Source: Formicarius rufipectus | Lineage: Eukaryota; Chordata; Aves; Passeriformes; Formicariidae | Length of the DNA: 64,000 nt | Direction of reading: 5' to 3' | NCBI GenBank assembly: GCA_013399695.1 | Contig: VXAU01000313.1 | Coordinates: 620,952-684,951 of the forward strand | Part shown: one piece after another, positions 40,201 through 47,890 of the stretch | How positions within the stretch are numbered: the stretch's first letter is position 1 | Layout of the letters: each line of letters begins with the position of its first letter | Program-made: the position numbers and the translations under genes | Notes under the pieces: generated by a model | Told to the model about the DNA's origin: nothing | Database searches by the model: none | Seen by the model: the letters and a program-made list of their open reading frames with translations, nothing else

Positions 40201-43200
40201 AGGAACACTGCAGGGGAGCACACTGACATCAAGTTTGCTCCCTGACTTGTGCTCTGGATCCACTGAGGGACAATTTCCACCTGAGGCTTGGCTGTCTCAG
40301 AGCATGTGATCCTGTGCCCCTCTGGGAGGGGATCCATAACTTCCTTTGCCTGATAACAGCCTTTGGCACCATCATAAGGGTCAAAGGAGTAAGTAATAGT
40401 GGATTGTGGTGACAGTTTGCATGCCTACCTATAATATCAGAAAACATGCCTAAGCTCATATGTAGCTTCTTTCTGCAGAGACAGTCACAAAACTTATTCA
40501 AAGCCTATGCTCAAATGTGTCCATATGATATGAACTCAATCAAATTTAGTTGGGCTCAGATCTATCCCTCAAAAACAAGACAGGTGAAATCAGAGTTGCT
40601 TCTCTCCAGGATACATATACAAAGTTGAAAACTACATTTCCTTTCTTACAATTCTGATCCTAAATACTCTTTCTTTCCCCCATTACCACATTTCAGAGAA
40701 CTTGTGAGCACTTCACATTTTTTTGGATGCTGTTTAATTCCAAAAGTAGAACAAATAGTTCCTTGTACACTGATGAACTAATTTCATATTTGAGTACACA
40801 TTTCTATAAAAACATGTCAATTACACATTTGGCAATACTATATATATATAATATATGATATACAATATCCTTAGTTATTAAGAAAAAGTAATCCACAGCT
40901 AATTAAAATAGGTATTTCAAAGAATCTGGGATCATTAAAAAAATAAAAATACTGTGCTTTACCTGAAAGTAGTTTTCCTGGTTGCTCTGTTTTATAAAAG
41001 CTAATAACACACTTACAGATTTGTATTCTAACTTGAGAGCTTGGCACTCTCATCAAATAACCTGTCAGAAACAGGAAAAAAAATTAATTTACAAACTTCA
41101 TAATTTCTTTTAGAAAGTATTCTTAACAAACTTCTCTTTACAGCACTTAGTATTTCCCTTGATCATACCCCTTACAAATCTGTTATTTAATGCATATTTT
41201 GACTATAAAATATTGAGGGACAGAGACTCACACACTGAAGTGGACAAAGGGGTCTTGAAAGAGTAGCATAAGTTTGATCAAAAAGTTACCTTCTCTGATT
41301 TATGGCTATAGACTCTTAATAAGACACTGGATGTTATTCCAGAAGTTGTGGAATTCTAAAGAAAGCTACTACACTAAGCTGTTGTCATTATTACTATGTT
41401 AAAACCTTTTCTTCTAGAAGTTGTGAAATAAAGGGAGCCCAGAAAGAGATATTTTTTCACAAAATAAAGAGAATTCCATCAACACCTACCAGTGCCTAGT
41501 GTGGATAATAAAAACAATCTTTCTGATTTTAGTGTCTTTTTGGACATGTAACTCTAAGGAGAATGTGTATCTACCTGAAACCAGGTGGTCATTCTGCTGC
41601 CTACCTGGATCTATGAAAATAAAGACTTCAAAAAGTATTTTTTTTACCCATTTCAAGGATAGTATTTTTTTTCATGTGTGACAGGCTGCTACCTTTCTAC
41701 CATTTAAATCATACTATTAAGGAAGCTGATATACCACTCCTGCTCTATTCTGAATCCTTTTAGACCTACAGTGTTTACAGTATTTTTTTTGAAAATCACA
41801 AATGTGATATGCATAAAAATGTAAAACAGTCGTAAAGAGATATTTTGGTATTTAGAGGTCCAGTGATATTAAGACATGACTTTGACACCTTTTCCTCTAC
41901 AGCACTCTTAAAACATATTTCTGAAAGATAGAACTCATGGCTCAGATGCAGCAGTAGGCTGAAGCCAGAAATTACTACTCTTAGTAAGGCATGGCACTAA
42001 ACTGCCTTGTATTTTGGCTTTGTACATGATAGGTCTCAAGCTTTTGGGTTTTGAAGGTTTGAGCTGGGACTCAGGAGTTAGTGTTTCTCACTTGTGTCTT
42101 CCATTTGGTTTCAAAGAAGCATGAAATATACAAGTTCCTCTTATCCCAAGTTTCAGTGTTTATAGTAATACACCAATTTCTCAGATCAAAATGAAGTGAA
42201 AGAGGCTATATACAGGTTTAGCTCTTCAGCTGTACTGATAAAGTTATCTCAGGTAGCTTTTTACACTGGCAAATAGGTAATTCTGCTAGCTAATTTCAGG
42301 TTAGCTGTACAGCAAAGCAAGAATGGTTTCTAAAACTAAAAAGCAGACAGGACTGAATGAATAATTAAATTACCTACATTTACTAAGGAGGTAACAAGAA
42401 ATGAAAATCATGCTAATAATACACTTGATTTTATTGTGGCATATCAGATTACACTCACCCAGTTGTGCAATGCATTGTGCAACTGCAATGGAATAGTTTA
42501 CTTCATCAGATGATTTTTTTTTTTGAAATGGTAACCTGCAAAATTAAATTTAAAAATATTACAATTATGATTTAATCAAGTCACAAGAAAAGCTCAATAG
42601 CTTAGAGCCATGACATTGCTTATGATCCTACGTTTGCTAATGGTGATTGTGCCATATGGGCACATCATTGCTCATCTTTCTTACTGCCTCAATAAAGCTT
42701 TCTTTTCTCTTCTTGACAATTTTTGCAAATAAGGACAATGAATACATTATTTGCAATGTTGATTCTACACTGAAAGTTTCAGTTTCATAATCTGGCAATT
42801 ACATGTTGATAATTAGTGGTACAAGTCCACAGATAATATTTTCATAATTCATATATAATGCAACAAGAAATGCTGAATAAATAAATGTAAACAACTTTAA
42901 ATCTGGAAGACTAAATCATGGAACCTGCAGGCACTACTGCAGAGCTAGGTTATACACAGATACATGCGGAAGTGGAAAAAACCAGATCATACCTCTGGAC
43001 AAGACCTCTTGAAATGGATAAAAGTAAAACAAATAAACTGACTCCAAACAGTCCAACAACAAATTTATTTTTAAAAACAGGGTGTTAGGAAATATCCAAT
43101 AATATTTTCAAAATACTCAGGTATGACACAAACTGTCCAACAGTAAACATTACAATATTATGCTGAGGTCTCTGCAACACTCATTGTAGAAGCAGCTTTC

Positions 43201-46200
43201 CGGCAGGTTTACCTCTGTAAACACTGCCAGAGAAAAATAAAGGAGAGAGCAAATAATGGAAGAACTGTAGGGGGAGGTGGGAGAGGGAGAAACGGACATT
43301 GGAAAAAAAAAAAGAAAAAAGTGGAAAGAAGACCGGTAAACAGAAGCACTTATGAAAGAGTAGAATATTTTACTAAAGGAGTTCATGTATCTGAAACCAA
43401 ACTGCAAAAAAAGTCTCTGACTCCAGTTATAGACTTCTTGTCATATGAAGTAGCAGTGAATTGTGGTAGAATTTCCACAGTGCAGAAATCAAAGCAAAAC
43501 TCAAGGGAACAATTTGTCAAAATATATTCACTGCAGAAACCACAATTATTGTTGTACTGCTCTCACAGATGAACAGTCTCACAGCTACATTTTACTGACT
43601 TTATACACTGATTCTCAGTTTTGTCATGCTTCCACCAAATGCTGAAGAAAATGAAACTCCGTGATGTACCTTCTCATTCTCCACTGTGTGGCAGCAAAGA
43701 AAAGCTGCACAACTGATGGTCCTCTAGGGAACTAAAAGATTCAGCTGAGAAGTTCTATGTTATTAAACCTAGCAGCCCTGAGGAAGCTACATAAAAATGT
43801 ATCTGAATATCTGTTTAATTATGCAACTAATTTTCTATCTGACATTACTGTTTTCTTTCTTATTCTCTTTAACTGTCATTAAACACAGGAGTAACTGTAG
43901 TTACAAGCATAGCATAAGCAATTTTACTGAGGAGGAGAAAACTACTGAAAAGTGTGGATAACACCTAAATTGTCTTTTACAGATTATTTAAAGTACAATA
44001 TGACAATGACGATGCCCAAAAGTTCACGCATACATTTTAAAACTAAATATAAAGCCTAAATCCTCCAGTTGCTGTGGTTCATTCTCTTCTGCAATATGGC
44101 TTGTCGTTTTGTAAAGCTTACCTTCATATATTAAAGTGTCTTTTTGTCACCCTAGATTTTTAAACTCACTTAGGGAGCTTGTTCAAAACAGCAAAACATA
44201 CCTCAGCACAACTTAGCTGCTGAATCTTTCGAGGCCAGCAGTCCCAGGATGACTTAGGCATTAAGACACCTTGGGAAACCCTGCTTCCAAGCAAGCTGAG
44301 GCCAAGTACAATACAGATTTGAATGATGTAGTAGATAGCTCTGCAGATACTGAATTGCTAAATTGGGTCTCTCCTTCATGTCAACAGAATTTGGACACAA
44401 GAACACACAGTTCATAACAACATGATATAATGGATACTTTGCAGATACAGGTGCTTTGTAGACAGATGCTGTATGGATATGTCAGTTGCCTTAGAAAATG
44501 TATAAACATGTTAATAAGCAATGTTTAAATCTCTAGAATTGGGACTGCAGTACTTACCCAAATAATTTAATAAGTTCACATAAAGGTTCAGTGAAAGCTT
44601 CTTGTTCCTTCAGCTTTCCTGCACACAGGCTAAAAATTCTCATGATTTGTTCTAAATCCTTAAGGGGCTTTTAATGTCAAATTAAGGAAATCAGATTGTC
44701 TGTACTGCTATGAATCAGAAGAGAAAGCTGAAAATTGTATTCATCATACTTCAATGACATGACCAAGAAAAAACAAGACCAATTGCTTTCAAAGTTAGAT
44801 GTCTAGAAGCAGCATGTGAGTCAATACTGAGGCTTCCTGAAGCAGTCTTACTTTTACAGAAGTACAACTTTTGCAAATACAATTTAAACGTCTTCATAGC
44901 TGAACTCACTGGGACTTCAGCTAAATTTCTAAAACTGTAGGATGAAAAGTTTTTACATGATGGTGGCTGATTTACCTATCTAAATTCTGAGCCAGTCTTG
45001 CAGTATTTAAATTGTTTTCTATTATAGTCCCGAGCAACTAAATGAAGTTTGAAAATCTGGACCCCAATAAATACTATCTAATTTACGGTGGAGTCACAAA
45101 ATCAAAACCAAAGAGACTGAGAAGCTACTACTGATCCACTGACTAACAGAAACTGCCTGTAAGTACTTTGCCACAACTCAATTGTGGAGTGATAGTTCAA
45201 ATCACTGTGCATGTAGCTGAACTATATGAAATTAATCACATTTTCCCGTATGTCCACACCCCCACTAGTACTTCTGATTGGAAACCTTTCAATTTGTACT
45301 GTAAATATGCTTCAGATAAATTAGTCTGACTTTAATTTTTTTTTAAATGTCTCCTTACTGGAAACCATTGCTATTTTATCTGCTGCTTCTTAAGTAGTGA
45401 CAATTATTATGCATGTGTACTCTGAGTGGAAAGCACACACACCAATTACATTTTGAACACTTTCAACCACTGTGCAGGTGAGTTCCCTCTATTGAATTTT
45501 CTGGCATATGAATCCAGCATCCCAAAACCTTACCAACCTACCAACTTTGGCTGTGTGTGCACAAGGAGGCCAATGATGAGGATGTATGTGAACCATCCCT
45601 GCTCTCCTTGCTCTGCTGTAAAGTCAGAGTATTACCATACATAAAACACCATGACTTCAGAATTCTACAGTGGCAAAAGGATACAAACCCATTTTCAAAA
45701 TGCTTGGCTACCTTCTTGACAGTTTTCAGCTGCTCCTTCTCCAAATCTTTCTTAAGTAAAAGAATGAAAAAAAGGTTTTAATTGCAGTTCACCTTAGAAC
45801 ATGAACTGATTATGTTCATCCCCTTTTAAGTTTAAATGAAAGTGGAAACCAAATTAAAAAATCTCAAGACACGATGAAATTCTGAAAGTGCCTTGCAGCA
45901 GAATCAACTCCTTGATCAAGCCTCATTTCTAAGTATGAAGTATGTTCTCTTGCAACTGAAGCTTTTAAAAATTCCTGTTCAAATGTGTGGGCTCTTTTGC
46001 TTAAATTCTTTGGGATTCTGCATAAAGCAACTAAGAAACCCAAACTTATGTCACACATGACAGAAATGTGTCAATATAAGCCAAATATAAGCCAAACAGG
46101 CTTATATTGTATCTAAGCGTCTTAGACTGCTCTGCACCTCCAGGAAACAGCCTTCAAATTCAAAGCTGAAACAACTGAGGTGAGGACATCTCAGGGTGTG

Positions 46201-47517
46201 TCAGTGATGTGCAGCATCCATTCCAGTGCTTCTGAGCACCTGCACTTTGAGGCAGGCCAGGAAGTCCAAGCTCAGAATCCTATGGGCATTTTATTACATG
46301 TTTATGCTCTCTACAGAAGCAGTAAACAATAGCACCCAGCACACTTTTCTTCGGTCAATAAGTTTATTCTATCTGCATCAAAACAAGGAGGGGGAGAGAG
46401 GTGGGGAAAGACAAGAACTACTTCTCTGTGGGGCATTAACTTAAAATATGCTATATTGAATCAAGTTCTTGTTTTACGAACATACATTATCTGTATTTTA
46501 GACCAAAATTAACTGATGGCTTAGTGAATTTAATCTGCCAAATCTGTCTATGGAAGCCCATGAGATGTTGCTCTCCTGTGTGCCTAGGTAGTCATATTTA
46601 TTCCTCAACACTGAACTTTGTATGTTTCTCCTTCATTTAAAATCACTTCCCTGGAGAGGGGTGATTTGCTTGCAGTTAACTTGGGCAATTACATAAATTC
46701 TTGACACACTTTCAATAAGGTTGTATGTATTTTCTGTTTCTCAGCTGTGGGCTTCAGTAATGTAGAATTCTCAGATAAGCTAGACATTTTGCATGGCTAG
46801 TTTTTAAATGCACATGCTTTTTTCTTTTTTTTTTTCTTTTTTTTTTTTTTTTCCAAAATGCTAAAGTGAAGTCATACTGGATTTTATCTCTCCCTGTATA
46901 TATGCTTATGTTTTAATATAAAAACAGAATCGATACCATTTTCTATTACAATCATCATCTTTAGAAGTATTCAAGTATCAGAACAAATACTCAGCTTTGT
47001 GTCCTGCAGCTTCAGCCACCTGTGCTGGATATAAGAAACCCACCCGGATTTATCCAGGGCAGCAAATAAAGTGATTGTTATCAAACACTTGCCGGCGTCT
47101 CACTACTACGTTTGTAACAACGAGGTGTCAGGGGTACTTACTGAGTCCGAACCTTTGAGTAGTTTGATGACGTGATCCAAATCCACTGATCTTAACTGTG
47201 TATCCTGAAAAAGTCACACTTTAAACATTTATTTACTTAGATTTTACTTTAAAGGTGCTTAAACCTTAAAATGTGAAAGAGCCGCGTTGAACCAACACGA
47301 GTCAGTGCACCCAGGGGCGGGTAAGTCCAGGCTGTGCGCGCAGCACAGACAAGGCATGTTCTCTGCCCGACGAGGCGGCCAAGCCAAGGGAAGGGAAGGG
47401 AAGCCCGGGCAGGGCAGCGTGTCGTGGCCGGGGGTGACCCCTGTCCAGGGGAGAACTCACCTGGGCGGCGTTCGAGTCGTTCGAGCGCCGCTCCCCGCCG
47501 TGTGTGGGGCCGCGGGA
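19660..47517 (-). CDS. CFAP69: CFAP69, cilia and flagella associated protein 69, 23 coding exons, N-terminus in gap
   Basis: Twenty-three exons join without a phase conflict and give 905 visible residues, against about 941 in human. The protein matches remembered human CFAP69 along its whole length, for example MMKAQAAS, HDWSAAQYEELQLHAIA, VEFCDNPKT, PVPANCPSF and NLPGLSAEDFVTL. It is mostly helical and Armadillo-like. CFAP69 is known from the sperm flagellar midpiece and olfactory cilia, and loss in mammals causes male infertility with flagellar defects. The start codon and about the first 20 residues fall in the N gap at 47518-47743. No stop or frameshift is seen. Introns hold CR1 copies, a SINE-like insertion and simple repeats, but no nested gene that I recognise. 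Confidence 0.95.
21868..21972 (-). CDS. CFAP69: CFAP69 coding exon 22
   Basis: 105 nt encoding KAKKLQEEAIEASRPKAQTQ, then NGAVHSTDIKGLHTT. Both ends in phase 0. Confidence 0.94.
22385..23160 (-). mobile_element. Diverged CR1 ORF2 (reverse transcriptase) fragment
   Basis: The minus strand carries an eroded CR1 reverse-transcriptase region. A residual frame reads HGFTKDKSCLANMVAVVI, against GFMKGRSCLTNL in typical CR1. The order of landmarks runs 23160 to 22650 and resumes at 22477-22385, so a younger copy interrupts it. It lies in the CFAP69 intron between exons 21 and 22. Confidence 0.7.
22478..22640 (-). mobile_element. CR1 3' end
   Basis: On the minus strand this is the CR1 3' region (CACCTTCAGGGATGGGGC on the plus strand, then AAGGTCCTTTCCAACTCAA on the coding strand), ending in a CR1-type tail ATTCTGTGA. 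It sits inside the older CR1 piece. Confidence 0.85.
23720..23806 (-). CDS. CFAP69: CFAP69 coding exon 21
   Basis: 87 nt encoding IQATCKQREMINKSWENFLT and RMSNYEALK; compare human ANKSWEDFLARTSNAKTLK. Confidence 0.95.
24791..24985 (-). CDS. CFAP69: CFAP69 coding exon 20
   Basis: 195 nt starting VGEVWSEICAELKEEFNPVT and ending EEEETYRKV-type coiled-coil residues before donor AAAA|GTAAGA. Confidence 0.94.
25429..25441. repeat. Target-site duplication, left copy
   Basis: CTAAGCAAAAAAT, identical to 25855-25867. Confidence 0.85.
25442..25854 (-). mobile_element. SINE-like retro-insertion, 413 bp, with tRNA-like core and (AAC)5 tail
   Basis: The insertion is bounded by perfect 13-bp direct repeats (CTAAGCAAAAAAT at 25429-25441 and 25855-25867). 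Read on the minus strand it starts CTGCCCCAGCTCGTG and ends in (AAC)5 (25456-25442). It is far more GC-rich than the surrounding intron. Its centre has class II tRNA-like pol III boxes (A box 25676-25666, B box 25621-25611). The tail is not the CR1 tail, and CR1 insertions normally lack clean target duplications, so another LINE was probably the mobiliser. I do not recognise the family. A retrocopied non-coding RNA is the main alternative. Confidence 0.8.
25598..25684 (-). other. tRNA-Ser/Leu-like pol III promoter core within the insertion
   Basis: TGGCCGAGTGG (A box) and GGTTCGAATCC (perfect B box) are 44 nt apart, the spacing of class II tRNAs. The flanking seven-base arms (CGGGCGT and AGGAACT) pair at only three positions, so this is not a working tRNA gene but a tRNA-derived head. 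Confidence 0.7.
25855..25867. repeat. Target-site duplication, right copy
   Basis: CTAAGCAAAAAAT, identical to 25429-25441. Confidence 0.85.
26422..26498 (-). CDS. CFAP69: CFAP69 coding exon 19
   Basis: 77 nt encoding FENLPGLSAEDFVTLAIIRR and YMDFK, almost the human text. Acceptor TTTAG, donor GTGAGT. Confidence 0.96.
28170..28520 (+). mobile_element. Old CR1-type fragment
   Basis: GGTGTACTGTGTTCAGTTTT and, further on, ACTCTTCCTAATGGTAGGG resemble the 3' region of ancient CR1/L3 elements. Strongly diverged; in the CFAP69 intron between exons 18 and 19. Confidence 0.45.
28628..28765 (-). CDS. CFAP69: CFAP69 coding exon 18
   Basis: 138 nt containing MKRPIASSFQRQQKVIPVPA, NCPSFAIMEISENMRAKLYS and LFCKL. 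Acceptor ATTAG, donor GTAAGA. Confidence 0.95.
29280..29472 (-). CDS. CFAP69: CFAP69 coding exon 17
   Basis: 193 nt containing CNIILGILVEFCDNPKTVLH, GEKDQTAANLLIQLWRQEEH and ELGVRRDEYGRIV. Acceptor ATCAAG, donor GTAAGT. Confidence 0.94.
29880..30136 (+). mobile_element. CR1 3' end
   Basis: AAGTTCTTCACTGTGAGGCT, then GGTGTCCCTGACCATGGC and AAGGTCCCTTCCAACTCAG, ending in the CR1 octamer tail ATTCTATGAG. In the CFAP69 intron between exons 16 and 17. Confidence 0.92.
30691..30772 (-). CDS. CFAP69: CFAP69 coding exon 16
   Basis: 82 nt encoding SCVIGCYIAEDHFLENRGIF and LLLDLLA, matching human ILGCYPSEDYFLEKEGIFLL. Acceptor TTTAAG, donor GTAGGT, both weak, chosen by phase and homology. Confidence 0.9.
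31131..31271 (+). repeat. Long poly(T)/TTTG low-complexity tract
   Basis: About 140 bases of T with sparse G. Frames across it are meaningless poly-Phe or poly-Lys. Its length is unlikely to be reliable; an N follows at 31307. Confidence 0.9.
31955..32073 (-). CDS. CFAP69: CFAP69 coding exon 15
   Basis: 119 nt encoding ELFSHEGIGMLVLLLQMNPE, then ELYSGLGHNFLLFSALDCL. The donor GTTAGT departs from the consensus but is required by phase. Confidence 0.92.
32531..32643 (-). CDS. CFAP69: CFAP69 coding exon 14
   Basis: 113 nt encoding IVKYATNKSKEDAILLEIQA, then DILFILSVLCENDLHRK. Acceptor TACAG, donor GTATGT. Confidence 0.94.
33895..34059 (-). CDS. CFAP69: CFAP69 coding exon 13
   Basis: 165 nt containing GNSFHGKGGRGNKLAQMRYS, LRVLRSVVSLYDDAVSLNL and CDQGAISQLL. 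The glycine-rich loop is shared with human. Confidence 0.96.
34121..34180 (+). repeat. (AAACC)-type simple repeat
   Basis: Repeated AAACC/AAAACC units followed by an A run, in the CFAP69 intron just upstream of exon 13. Confidence 0.75.
34893..35109 (-). CDS. CFAP69: CFAP69 coding exon 12
   Basis: 217 nt, the longest exon, containing DWSAAQYEELQLHAIAVLAS, LSCQANTLLLMFLEWC and LLSENDVMPALLYYV. Acceptor CTGCAG. Confidence 0.96.
35568..35689 (-). CDS. CFAP69: CFAP69 coding exon 11
   Basis: 122 nt encoding KIPNPLVKGLKLTYSYEDFE and KKLLFNIVGVLSKNPSAAQ; compare human LVKGLKLSNSYEDFELKKLL. Confidence 0.95.
35775..35823 (-). CDS. CFAP69: CFAP69 coding exon 10
   Basis: A 49-nt exon too short for ORF scans, encoding ESGLAKLLIVLATFTE. 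Acceptor GTTAG, donor GTAAGA; its phase fits both neighbours. Confidence 0.92.
37796..37916 (-). CDS. CFAP69: CFAP69 coding exon 9
   Basis: 121 nt encoding ALKEAFVDALHGFQHCDHQL, then RNDLLVIATLLAENPAVPMI. Donor GTAAGT directly after ATT. Confidence 0.96.
38699..38876 (-). CDS. CFAP69: CFAP69 coding exon 8
   Basis: 178 nt containing LMMKAQAASRLCLYLNGADP, then LVFRSSDILWNLLENASKEE and ends LECVH across the junction. Confidence 0.96.
38997..39146 (-). CDS. CFAP69: CFAP69 coding exon 7
   Basis: 150 nt containing YKIQMAELGGLAETLVLSLT and NQLTEKLWVLKALQHLSIS, a helical repeat region near-identical in pattern to human. Confidence 0.95.
40843..40866. repeat. (TA)n tract
   Basis: An alternating TATATA stretch in a CFAP69 intron, low complexity. 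Confidence 0.6.
40963..41061 (-). CDS. CFAP69: CFAP69 coding exon 6
   Basis: 99 nt encoding YLMRVPSSQVRIQICKCVIS then FYKTEQPGKLLS, matching human LMKIPSSELRIQICKCIVDF. Confidence 0.95.
42459..42535 (-). CDS. CFAP69: CFAP69 coding exon 5
   Basis: 77 nt encoding LPFQKKKSSDEVNYSIAVAQ and CIAQL. The frame passes through a run of 11 A (42524-42514). Confidence 0.92.
44558..44667 (-). CDS. CFAP69: CFAP69 coding exon 4
   Basis: 110 nt starting PLKDLEQIMRIFSLCAGKLK, matching human PLRDLAQIFKILNLCSGKIK. Acceptor AAAAG, with a second in-frame acceptor 9 nt downstream. Confidence 0.9.
45685..45750 (-). CDS. CFAP69: CFAP69 coding exon 3
   Basis: 66 nt encoding KDLEKEQLKTVKKVAKHFEN and GF. The donor is TTT|GTATCC; the upstream GTTTGT would break the frame. 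The acceptor is CTTAAG. Confidence 0.88.
46072..46109. repeat. Inverted repeat, 11-bp arms
   Basis: CAATATAAGCC (46072-46082) pairs with GGCTTATATTG (46099-46109). It lies in a CFAP69 intron. Confidence 0.6.
46817..46852 (+). repeat. Poly(T) tract
   Basis: 36 bases of T broken by two C, in the CFAP69 intron between exons 2 and 3. Confidence 0.85.
47142..47204 (-). CDS. CFAP69: CFAP69 coding exon 2
   Basis: 63 nt encoding DTQLRSVDLDHVIKLLKGSD and one more Ser, matching human MDLNRVIKLLEETD. Acceptor TTCAG, donor GTAAGT. Confidence 0.92.
47461..47517 (-). CDS. CFAP69: CFAP69 coding exon 1 (partial, runs into N gap)
   Basis: The last 19 codons are readable, ending RRSNDSNAAQ before donor CAG|GTGAGT. 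The start codon is not visible. Phase 0 agrees with exon 2. Confidence 0.75.
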
Positions 47518-47743
47518 NNNNNNNNNNNNNNNNNNNNNNNNNNNNNNNNNNNNNNNNNNNNNNNNNNNNNNNNNNNNNNNNNNNNNNNNNNNNNNNNNNN
47601 NNNNNNNNNNNNNNNNNNNNNNNNNNNNNNNNNNNNNNNNNNNNNNNNNNNNNNNNNNNNNNNNNNNNNNNNNNNNNNNNNNNNNNNNNNNNNNNNNNNN
47701 NNNNNNNNNNNNNNNNNNNNNNNNNNNNNNNNNNNNNNNNNNN
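47518..47743. other. Assembly gap, 226 N
   Basis: An unbroken run of N. It hides the CFAP69 start codon and probably part of its 5' UTR. Long frames reported through it are artefacts of N translation. Confidence 0.99.
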
Positions 47744-47890
47744 GCTGCTCCCCGTGCTGCGGGAGCAGCGGGAAGGGAGAGCCTGGTCGATCCGTAAGGT
47801 CTGACCATGGGAAAACCCACCCGGAGAGACCACCACGACAAACCCCCGACAGGACTGCCCTGCCGGAGGCAGGCTGACTGCAGGGAAGAG

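Larger units (their letters stand above)
47280..47890. promoter_or_regulatory. GC-rich CFAP69 promoter region, partly unsequenced
   Basis: GC- and CpG-rich sequence flanks the gap on both sides and includes the end of CFAP69 exon 1. The transcription start is expected in or just right of the gap. I found no convincing RFX X-box in the readable part. Confidence 0.6.
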
